DNA of 11,526 nucleotides. It comes from JBEIHX01 sp044375455. GTDB taxonomy: Bacteria; Pseudomonadota; Alphaproteobacteria; Caulobacterales; Aquidulcibacteraceae. Both the position numbers and the translations under genes were made by a program. The notes beneath the pieces were generated by a model. The model was not told the DNA's origin and did no database searches. It saw nothing but the letters and a program-made list of their open reading frames with translations. Shown one piece after another: positions 1 through 5,563 of this stretch. Where the stretch lies: the NCBI GenBank assembly GCA_044375455.1, contig JBILMQ010000094.1, positions 1 through 11,526 on the forward strand, in the 5' to 3' direction. Each line of letters opens with the position of its first letter. Positions within the stretch are counted from its first letter, which is position 1.

Positions 1-241
1 GCGCCAGGTCGCCGCCCTTCTCATACAATTCCTGGAAACGGTAAAAACTGTCGCGCCCCGGCCCTTCGCTTGCGCTGCGGGCGTTCGGAGCTCTGATCAT
101 GCCACCGGCATGATCAGCCGGCTTCGCTGTCGCGCCTCACCCCATCACCTTGCAGGCCTGCGTGACGTTGCCGAGCTGCTTGGCCAACTCCAGCAGGCCG
201 ACCTTGGCCTTGATCACTTTGCGTTCAGCGTTCGTCGTCAT
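1..241 (-). pseudogene. IS481-family transposase, N-terminal part, split by an insertion
   Basis: Reading from ATG at 241 the protein begins MTTNAERKVIKAKVGLLELA and runs through an HTH-like stretch ending QACKVMG, then hits TGA at 139-137. The expected continuation of this transposase family (RDSFYRF then ELYEKGG) reappears in another frame on the minus strand at about 57-1, as RDSFYRFQELYEKGGDLA. The two halves are separated by about 79 extra bases. Both a stop codon and a frame change therefore separate the N-terminal helix-turn-helix region from the rest. An AGGA Shine-Dalgarno-like sequence lies nine bases before the ATG, so this was a normal gene start. The DDE catalytic core would lie outside the window. 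Family assignment is by recognition of conserved residues, not by a search. Confidence 0.75.
48..136. repeat. 79-bp palindrome-bearing insertion flanked by 10-bp direct repeats
   Basis: CTGTCGCGCC occurs at 48-57 and again at 127-136, exactly where the transposase reading frame breaks. Between the copies are 69 bases containing a perfect inverted repeat at 93-117: arms CTGATCATGCC and GGCATGATCAG with a three-base ACC loop. A short palindromic unit flanked by a duplicated sequence looks like a small mobile palindrome or a duplication event inside the insertion sequence. It has no coding capacity. The palindrome could also act as a hairpin in either transcript. Confidence 0.6.
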
Positions 242-498
242 GGCGTCATATCCTGAACGACGGCCGGGGCGCTGCGCCGAGCTCCGCATGGCTCCGGTCC
301 GGGCCCCGGCATCAATGGCCCGCCAAAGCATCATATGTCAGATCACGTCAAGACTTCTACATCGGATTGAGGTTGCCGCAGATCCGGTTCGGCGGATCGG
401 CCATCACCGTGCGCCCTGCCGGCTCCTTTTTGCAGGGTCTGGCCTGGTCGATGGTGTGTCTGGGTGTGTGTGCCGGTCGGGAGCTGGGCTGCCCGGGC

Positions 499-2349
499 TC
501 AGCGTGTTGTCAATGCCTCGATGACGAGGTGGGGGGCCGCAAGCGCCAACAGGCGGCCATAGGCCGGCGCCAGGCTCACGGACGCTTCGGGCAGGAGCAT
601 GCGCCAGTAGTCCACGACGTGGGCCGGGTCATGCAATGTGTCGTGACCGCCGACCACGATGCGCCAGTCGTCTGTGCCCAGGACCGGCATGAGGGCCTCG
701 GGGGGCGGTTGGGCAAGCCATCGCTGCTCGGCCACATAGCCGGCAATGCGCCCTGTGGCGAACAGGCGCACGGCGCGATACCAGTCCTGCACGAGCCCAG
801 GCAGATTCAGCGCGGCCTCGTCCGGCGGGCTGCCGGCCATCGCCGCCGCCACCATGCGGTGGAAACGCGGCAGCGTAAGTTGGCTGGCCAGCAGTTTTGC
901 ACCCGTCTCGATGAAGCGCGGATTGCGCCAGTAGAGCTCCTTGAACAGGCCGACGGGTCCCTGGCGGCGCCCTTCGGCGACCGTGTGCGGGTCGGGATTG
1001 ATCAGAACAACCCTGCCGAGACGGGCCGGCGCGACCCGCTGCATCGCCACCAAAGCCTGCGCGCCGCCGCGCGCGACAACCGACCAGCGCTCAATCTTGA
1101 GCTCATCGGCCAGGCGCACCATGTCGGCGGCTGCGGCCGCAAAGGGATCTCGGCCTCGAACCATGTCGCTCAGGCCGAAGCCCGGGCGGTCGATGCTGAT
1201 CGGCCTGAACCCTGCTTCCTGCAGCGCGACCACGAGCACGCGTGCTGCGATACGGGTGGTGACGCTGGAGTGGACCAACAGGACAGGCTGTCCGCTTACG
1301 GGGCCATGATCGCTGTAGGCGATGCGCGCGCCGTCGTCACGCAGGCCGAAGCGCAGCGGCTCTGCCTGCGTATCGAGTGCGCCAAGCGTGCCGCTGCTGA
1401 CCGTAAGCATGGAGCCGACCGCCACCATGCCGGCGAGACCAGCGGCCAGTTCGGCTGCTGTGGTGACAGAGAGCGCCTGGTAAACGGCCGCGAGTTCCTT
1501 TTTGGCGACTGCTGCGGACAGGCCCAGGGCGGCGCCCGCTACCTCGCGTGTGAGGCCGCCGGCGATAAGTGAAGCCAGCGCCGCCTGTCGCGGCGTCAGG
1601 CCCCAAACGTCGATGAGCAGCGCCTCGCCTTATCCCGCTGGCAGGACGCCATAAGCCAGCCGCGCGAGTTCGGTGACCAGGTGCGGCAGTTTGCGCACGC
1701 CCATGCGCACCATGGCGCCGGCGACGGCCTCCCGCGCCGTCGCATAGCTGACGCCACACCGCTCGGCGGCGGATCGGACGTCGCCGGTCGCCACGATGGC
1801 CGAGCACACGCGCGCCTGCAGACCGGTGAGCCCGAACGAATATGCAGCGCGCGCCAGCGGCGCCCCGCGCGGCGCCATGCTCACGATAATTGCGACGGCG
1901 CCGGGTTCGGCGAGAGCGGCGCGCAGCGGCTCGGGCAATTGCCAAACGCGTGCCGCCTGCGATGAACCATAGGCCACCAGGCCCGGTCGCAGGACGCCAT
2001 CATGCTTGATGCTGACGGCGCGAACGAGCGCGACGCAGGCGCGCGCAGCCTGCGCGATGGCGTCGGGCTCGAGGATGGTTGGCTCTGCTTCGGCGAGGAA
2101 CGCAGGCGTGGCCGCCAGAATCCTGCCGTCGAAGCTCACGGCAGCCGCGGCCAAGTTGGCGCTATCCAGCAAAGGCGCCGCCGCTGCAGGCGCGTGGTCT
2201 GCCGCTTCGGTCAGCAAGCGCTCGGCGACGTCAGGCGCTGTGGCGGCAAGCTCGGTCGCCTGCCCGGGCGCCGATACCAGGACGTCCATCAGATCGATGC
2301 CCTGCGCCGCGCTGGGCCGGCGTTCGCGCTCTTCAGAAACCAACGCCAC
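499..2349 (-). pseudogene. LuxR-type regulator with two HTH domains and alpha/beta-hydrolase domain, interrupted by an in-frame TAA
   Basis: One reading frame runs from GTG at 2349 (AGGGA six bases upstream) to the stop at 499-501, about 616 codons, broken only by TAA at 1632-1630 (codon 240). Codons 65-165 look PAS-like (SFDGRILAATPAF). Codons 172-236 form a LuxR-type HTH (FGLTGLQARVCSAI, GVSYATAREAV). Directly after the TAA, codons 249-305 form a second one (WGLTPRQAALASLIAGGLTR). Codons 325-615 are an alpha/beta hydrolase (GQPVLLVHSS, SIDRPGFGLSD, GGHDTLHDP). The nucleophile elbow reads VVARGGAQAL, with glycine where the serine of the usual GxSxG-like turn belongs. Homology on both sides of the TAA in the same frame argues for a recent nonsense mutation or a base-call error. 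If translated, the 239-residue front half could still be a short regulator. The C-terminal half has no recognisable start of its own. Target genes are unknown. Confidence 0.75.
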
Positions 2350-3131
2350 GCTGCATCCCTGTCATGTCCGGCCTCCGGGGTGACCTCTGGCGGGTCGCGC
2401 TGGGGCGCTTGACGTCCTGCATGTATGTCGCTGGGCGCATGATGAGCCGCTCCCCGGGGCGCGGCAAGAGCCCGGTCGCTCGACAGACCGGTGGGCGATT
2501 GGGCCTTCTTTGCATCGCAGCACAGCCTGAGGCTGGGAAGGTTTGAACGCGCGTTTGGGGATGATTGATCGGCGTTGCCCCCAAGAAATGGATCGTCATT
2601 GAGGGGTTTTTCCGGGTCCGCGCTCCTGGGCTTGTGGCAGAGCGAGGAACCTGACGACGGTGATCGGCCCGCACAAGCCACTGATCTCGACGTCAGCGAT
2701 GTTCGATCTCTCAAACCGCAGCCCAGAGGCCCCGGATCGGTTGTCGTGCAGGAGGGACACACGGTGCAGGGTCGCGTTCGCCGGATGTTGCGGTCTGAAA
2801 GCGGATCGTGTCCGGTCGTGTGGTCGAGGATTGTGAACCTTGGCGGTTTGTTCCGCCTGGGCGTCTGCGATTGGACCCGTGCTCGTCGCCAGCTGATGGG
2901 CTCCGGCGGCGCCGCCATGCCAAGGCGCCATTGACGGCGCGGCAGACCCAGGCGATCGCGCAAGGTGCGCAGCATCATGCCACTCCGGGCTGTCGCTTTT
3001 CCCCATCCTGCCGGCGAGACCGACGGAAAAAGGTCGGGCGTCATCATCAATCAAGCGATTGAGAAAGAAAGGATTTCATGGGCCCAATTGAAAATGGCGC
3101 TGGGCGCTCCCAGAGAGAAGGGCGTTCAGGG
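2350..3131. other. Gene-poor stretch, nothing convincing seen
   Basis: Several overlapping open frames exist on both strands, for example about 2596-3054 minus (152 codons), but none shows a known domain, a consistent start with a ribosome binding site, or a repeated motif. The minus-strand translation around 2640-2790 (FERSNIADVEISGLCG region) looks somewhat protein-like and could be a decayed gene, but I cannot name it. The stretch lies between a broken regulator gene and a tRNA gene, which fits a region of decay or turnover. Confidence 0.4.
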
Positions 3132-3180
3132 ACCGCAGTCTTGCCATTGGCCAGTCTTGCCATTGGCCAGTCACTGCGGT
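3132..3180. repeat. Two tandem 16-bp repeats enclosed by an 8-bp inverted repeat
   Basis: The unit CAGTCTTGCCATTGGC occurs at 3136-3151 and 3152-3167, followed by a partial CAGTC at 3168-3172. The block is bracketed by ACCGCAGT at 3132-3139 and its exact complement ACTGCGGT at 3173-3180, so a hairpin carrying the repeats in its loop can form on either strand. It lies about 80 bases past the 3' end of the tRNA-Ser gene in that gene's direction of transcription. It could be slippage at a hairpin; no function is evident. Confidence 0.75.
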
Positions 3181-3262
3181 TTGGATGGGTCGGCCAACCC
3201 CTTTGAACCAACGCGCAAATTCGGCGTCGCTGGGGTCGCTGTCGGGGTTTGCGACGGGAAGA

Positions 3263-3352
3263 TGGCGGACAGGGAGGGATTCGAACCCCCGGACCGCTTG
3301 CACGGTCTCCGCATTTCGAGTGCGGCGCGATCGACCACTCTGCCACCTGTCC
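3263..3352 (-). tRNA. tRNA-Ser, anticodon CGA (reads UCG), CCA encoded
   Basis: On the minus strand the 5' acceptor GGACAGG (3352-3346) pairs with CCTGTCC (3273-3267), followed by discriminator G and an encoded CCA ending at 3263. T8 and G9 follow the acceptor, then a D-arm region with GTGGTCGATC. The anticodon stem is CCGCA/TGCGG around the loop CTCGAAA, giving anticodon CGA at 3318-3316. The extra arm is long (ACCG/CGGT pairing), which marks a class II tRNA as expected for serine. The T loop GTTCGAATC is canonical. The total of 90 nt suits tRNA-Ser. No clear terminator follows it. Confidence 0.95.
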
Positions 3353-3607
3353 GCAGGATCCCGAAGTTGAGTCCAGGATGGTCGAAAGAGCGGGGTGATT
3401 AGCCCAAGCAGGACTGGCGTGCAACACGGCTGCGACTGCTGGCGTTAGCTACGGAGCCTGCCTTCGCGGATCACATTGGCGCGCTGTCGCCCCGGCCGCC
3501 GGCGGCGGTCTGACTGAGTTTACATGGTGCTGGGCGGTCACGTCCGCGCGTCGCTGGGTCGGCGGGGCGTCCAGCTGATGAGTGTGCGGCTTGTGCGCCT
3601 GCGGCGG

Positions 3608-3635
3608 TTGACTTCGTAATCGCCTTGCGTATTGT
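3608..3635 (+). promoter_or_regulatory. Candidate promoter of rplU-rpmA
   Basis: TTGACT at 3608-3613 and TATTGT at 3630-3635 are separated by 16 bases and resemble a sigma-70-type -35/-10 pair (five and four matches to TTGACA and TATAAT). Transcription would start near 3642, giving a leader of about 160 bases before rplU. The match is reasonable for GC-rich DNA but remains a prediction. Confidence 0.45.
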
Positions 3636-3663
3636 CCGCCGCTCTTTCGCGACAGCTGAAGAA

Positions 3664-3722
3664 CGCCCTCCGGGCGGTCCTTGGAGTCTTGCGCCGCGAG
3701 GCGGCTTGGTGCGCCAAGCCGC
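3664..3722 (+). promoter_or_regulatory. Structured leader of the rplU operon
   Basis: Three hairpins can form in the presumed leader. The first is CGCCC/GGGCG (3664-3668 with 3672-3676). The second is CGCC/GGCG closed by a GCGA tetraloop of GNRA type (3692-3703). The third is a perfect 9-bp stem GCGGCTTGG/CCAAGCCGC with loop TGCG (3701-3722). The second and third overlap by three bases, so they exclude each other. No U tract follows, so this is not an ordinary terminator. Autogenous control by a ribosomal protein is a reasonable idea, because such leaders are known before many ribosomal protein operons including L21 in other bacteria, but nothing here proves it. Confidence 0.35.
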
Positions 3723-3800
3723 GTCGCTCAGCACGGAGCGCGAAGACACCAGATGCCTGGGCAGGGTTCTCCGGCCCATCAGACGCAAGGAACACACGCG

Positions 3801-4445
3801 ATGTTCGCGGTGATCAAGACGGGCGGCAAGCAGTATCGCGTGTCCGCCAATGACGTGATCGTGGTCGAGAAGCTGGCCGGCGAAGCCGGTGATGCGATTG
3901 CGTTTGACCAGGTCCTTCTTATGTCTGACGGCGCTGCGGTCACCGTGGGCTCTCCTATTGTGGCAGGCGCCGCCGTTACCGGTGAAGTCGTCGAGCAGCG
4001 CCGCGGCGACAAGAAGCTTGTCGTCAAGAAAACCCGCCGGTCCACGTACCGCCGCCGCAGAGGACATCGCCAACACGAGACTGTCGTGCGCATTACGTCC
4101 GTGACCGCGGATGGCGCCAAGGCTGCAGCCGCCGCGGCTGCGAAACCTGCGAAGAAATCGGCCAAAGCAGCGTCGGGCGGCGATGATCTGAAGCTGATCG
4201 GCGGGGTCGGTCCTGCGATCGAGAAGAAGCTCTCCGCACTTGGCGTTACGACTTTCGCCCAGATTGCGGCGATGTCGGATGCTGAACTGGCCAAGTTGGA
4301 TGAGGACATCGGTTTCAAAGGCCGCGCTGTCCGGGAAGACTGGGTGGGTCAGGCCAGGGACCTGATGGCTGGCAAGCCGCCAAGGGCCAAGGCGGACCAG
4401 GAGGCCGCGAAGGCGGCTCAGAAGTCGAAGACCGGCGAATCGTAA
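3801..4445 (+). CDS. rplU: 50S ribosomal protein L21 with C-terminal helix-hairpin-helix extension
   Basis: L21 is an early-assembly 23S-rRNA-binding protein of the large ribosomal subunit. Residues 1-103 are the normal L21 domain: MFAVIKTGGKQYRV at the start and the basic RRSTYRRRRGHRQHETVVRI segment that contacts rRNA. The usual protein stops here; this one continues to 214 residues. An alanine/lysine linker (about 104-126) is followed by a helix-hairpin-helix type domain (128-190, with LIGGVGPAIEKKLSALGV and a second helical part ending ARDLM), then a charged tail. Such tails occur on L21 of other alphaproteobacteria; their role is not established and extra nucleic-acid binding is an inference. 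The ATG at 3801 has AAGGA nine bases before it. rpmA follows after 12 bases in the classical rplU-rpmA operon. Confidence 0.97.
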   Translation: MFAVIKTGGKQYRVSANDVIVVEKLAGEAGDAIAFDQVLLMSDGAAVTVGSPIVAGAAVTGEVVEQRRGDKKLVVKKTRRSTYRRRRGHRQHETVVRITSVTADGAKAAAAAAAKPAKKSAKAASGGDDLKLIGGVGPAIEKKLSALGVTTFAQIAAMSDAELAKLDEDIGFKGRAVREDWVGQARDLMAGKPPRAKADQEAAKAAQKSKTGES

Positions 4446-4457
4446 GGAAATTCTGTC

Positions 4458-4724
4458 ATGGCGCACAAAAAGGCTGGCGGTTCGTCGCGCAACGGGCGTG
4501 ACTCAAATGCGAAGCGGCTTGGCGTTAAGCGCTTCGGTGGCCAGGACGTTTTGGCTGGAACCATCATCGTTCGTCAGCGCGGGACCAAGATCGCGGCCGG
4601 CCCCAACGTCGGCGTCGGCAAGGATCATACTCTGTACGCGCTGTGCGACGGGAAAGTGGCGTTTGCCCGCAAAAGAGACGCGAAGGTATTCGCCACGGTC
4701 GTTCCGGCTCTGGCGGCGGAATAG
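4458..4724 (+). CDS. rpmA: 50S ribosomal protein L27
   Basis: L27 sits near the peptidyl-transferase centre, where its flexible N-terminus helps position tRNA ends. The 88-residue length is normal. The start MAHKKAGGSSRNGRDSNAKR matches the family, with no cleavable Firmicutes-type presequence. The conserved core GGQDVLAGTIIVRQRGTKI and GVGKDHTLYAL follows. The Shine-Dalgarno AAGGA (4444-4448) overlaps the stop codon of rplU, and the ATG is nine bases further, which fits coupled translation of L21 and L27. The next gene in the same direction is a GNAT acetyltransferase after a structured gap of 147 bases; obgE, the frequent partner of this operon, is absent from the window. Confidence 0.98.
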   Translation: MAHKKAGGSSRNGRDSNAKRLGVKRFGGQDVLAGTIIVRQRGTKIAAGPNVGVGKDHTLYALCDGKVAFARKRDAKVFATVVPALAAE

Positions 4725-4743
4725 CGGCCCACCGCACATGAAC

Positions 4744-4829
4744 CGGGCCACGCGAAAAGCTGGTCCGGTCTCCAAGACCATCGGGGGAAACCGGACCATC
4801 CGGTTTCCCCCGTTTCGCGTTCTGGCCCG
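4744..4829 (+). promoter_or_regulatory. Structured RNA after rpmA: three-way junction with a 14-bp terminator-like hairpin and a competing pairing
   Basis: An outer stem pairs CGGGCCA (4744-4750) with TGGCCCG (4823-4829). After a three-base bulge it continues as CGCGAAA (4751-4757) with TTTCGCG (4813-4819). Inside are a small hairpin GGTCT/AGACC with loop CCA (4767-4779) and a perfect 14-bp hairpin (4782-4795 with 4799-4812, loop CCA). The large hairpin abuts the outer stem and could stack on it. TGGTCCGGT (4761-4769) is also exactly complementary to ACCGGACCA (4790-4798), a 9-bp pairing that would break both inner hairpins. The plain reading is a strong terminator of rplU-rpmA, though only three Ts follow the 14-bp stem. 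The competing pairing resembles an attenuator acting on the acetyltransferase gene starting 43 bases later. Confidence 0.55.
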
Positions 4830-4871
4830 CCCGATGGCGGCCGATACGCATCATGGATCTTGGAGGCAGAG

Positions 4872-5429
4872 ATGGACCTGAGCATCGAAACTCCCCGCCT
4901 GATTTTGCGCCCGTTCGTGGAGGCCGACGCCGCGACCCTGGCGGCGCTTTCCAATGATGATGCGATTGCCCGAATGGTCTGCTCGATGCCGCATCCGCAT
5001 GTACCGCTGCTCGCTGAGGGCTGGATCCTGATCCAGGCGGCCAACCGCGCGCGGGGACGCGACGCCGCCCTTGCCATCTTCGATCGCGCATCTCACATGC
5101 TGATTGGATCTGTTGGTGCGCACGCCCGATCTGATGGCCGGTACGAGGTGGGGTATTGGATCGGCCGCCCGTATTGGGGCCTGGGCTATGCCAGTGAAGC
5201 CCTTCAGGCGCTCATCGCCCATATCCGGCGGCGCTGCACTGGCGTGAGTTTCAGCGCCGGTCACTTCGCCGACAATCCCGCATCGCGTCGCGTCCTTGAG
5301 AAGGCCGGGTTCCGCCCGACTGGCGCGGTGGAACGCCGCTTCTCGCTTGGACGGGCGCACAAAGTCGATACCGTGATGATGGAGTTCGCGCCGGATATGC
5401 CGGTTCAGCGGCGGCCCGCCGCCGCCTGA
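4872..5429 (+). CDS. GNAT-family N-acetyltransferase (RimJ/RimL-like)
   Basis: It would transfer an acetyl group from acetyl-CoA to an amine, perhaps a protein N-terminus or small molecule; the substrate cannot be read from sequence. The 185 residues begin MDLSIETPRLILRPFVEADA, the typical opening of the Acetyltransf_3/RimJ-L group. Motif A, which binds the CoA pyrophosphate, is at 95-110 (YWIGRPYWGLGYASEA). Motif B contains NPASRRVLEKAGF (135-147), also characteristic. The ATG at 4872 is chosen over an in-frame TTG at 4860 because GGAGG (4862-4866) sits five bases before it. It follows rpmA in the same direction; in several alphaproteobacteria a GNAT gene lies between rpmA and obgE, so its place here is normal up to this point. 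A structured RNA precedes it and may control read-through from rpmA. Confidence 0.9.
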   Translation: MDLSIETPRLILRPFVEADAATLAALSNDDAIARMVCSMPHPHVPLLAEGWILIQAANRARGRDAALAIFDRASHMLIGSVGAHARSDGRYEVGYWIGRPYWGLGYASEALQALIAHIRRRCTGVSFSAGHFADNPASRRVLEKAGFRPTGAVERRFSLGRAHKVDTVMMEFAPDMPVQRRPAAA

Positions 5430-5449
5430 GCCGTCCGCGGCGGCGCACA

Positions 5450-5467
5450 CTCGCCGTATTCGGCGAG
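5450..5467 (+). terminator. Hairpin after the acetyltransferase gene
   Basis: CTCGCCG and CGGCGAG form a perfect 7-bp stem with a TATT loop, 20 bases past the acetyltransferase stop codon. There is no U tract. It could help end transcription from either side of the convergent pair. Confidence 0.4.
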
Positions 5468-5510
5468 GTTGCAATCCGCGTCTGCGCCGCCCGCTGGCGC
5501 TGGCGTGCGC

Positions 5511-5545
5511 AAGGTCGATAGAGAGCCTCTGGGCGGGCCGACCTT
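5511..5545 (-). terminator. Nested hairpin after mmsA
   Basis: AAGGTCG (5511-5517) pairs with CGACCTT (5539-5545), and a small AGAG/CTCT hairpin can form inside. It lies 19 bases past the mmsA stop in that gene's direction. No T run follows, so this is a weak prediction. Confidence 0.35.
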
Positions 5546-5563
5546 CCGCCGCTGTGCTCTGCG

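Larger units (their letters stand above)
1..361 (-). mobile_element. Remnant of an IS481-type insertion sequence (5' end)
   Basis: This segment holds the 5' part of an IS481-like transposase gene read on the minus strand; the rest lies beyond the left window edge. The gene starts at 241. The sequence TGTAGAAGTCT, read on the minus strand from 361, has the TGT start usual for IS481 terminal repeats and could be the outer end of the element. Only one end is in view, so neither the inverted repeat nor a target duplication can be checked. The family call rests on the protein sequence; the outer boundary is a guess. The element is no longer active as read here because its transposase is split. Confidence 0.6.

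Noticed and set aside
367..1572. Long plus-strand open frame of 401 codons opposite the hydrolase gene
   Set aside because: It is the antisense shadow of the minus-strand regulator/hydrolase frame. It has no domain, its composition is typical of a GC-rich mirror frame, and the minus strand shows clear hydrolase and HTH motifs.
2289..3050. Minus-strand frame of 253 codons in the gene-poor stretch
   Set aside because: It overlaps other equally long frames, is rich in Arg/Pro/Ser, runs into the regulator gene start and shows no recognisable domain.
3136..3172. Possible CRISPR array from the tandem 16-bp repeats
   Set aside because: The repeats are directly adjacent with no spacers and only two full copies.
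3047..3427. Minus-strand frames running through the tRNA gene
   Set aside because: Their sequence (GVRIPPCPPS) is the translation of tRNA-Ser, a common annotation artefact.
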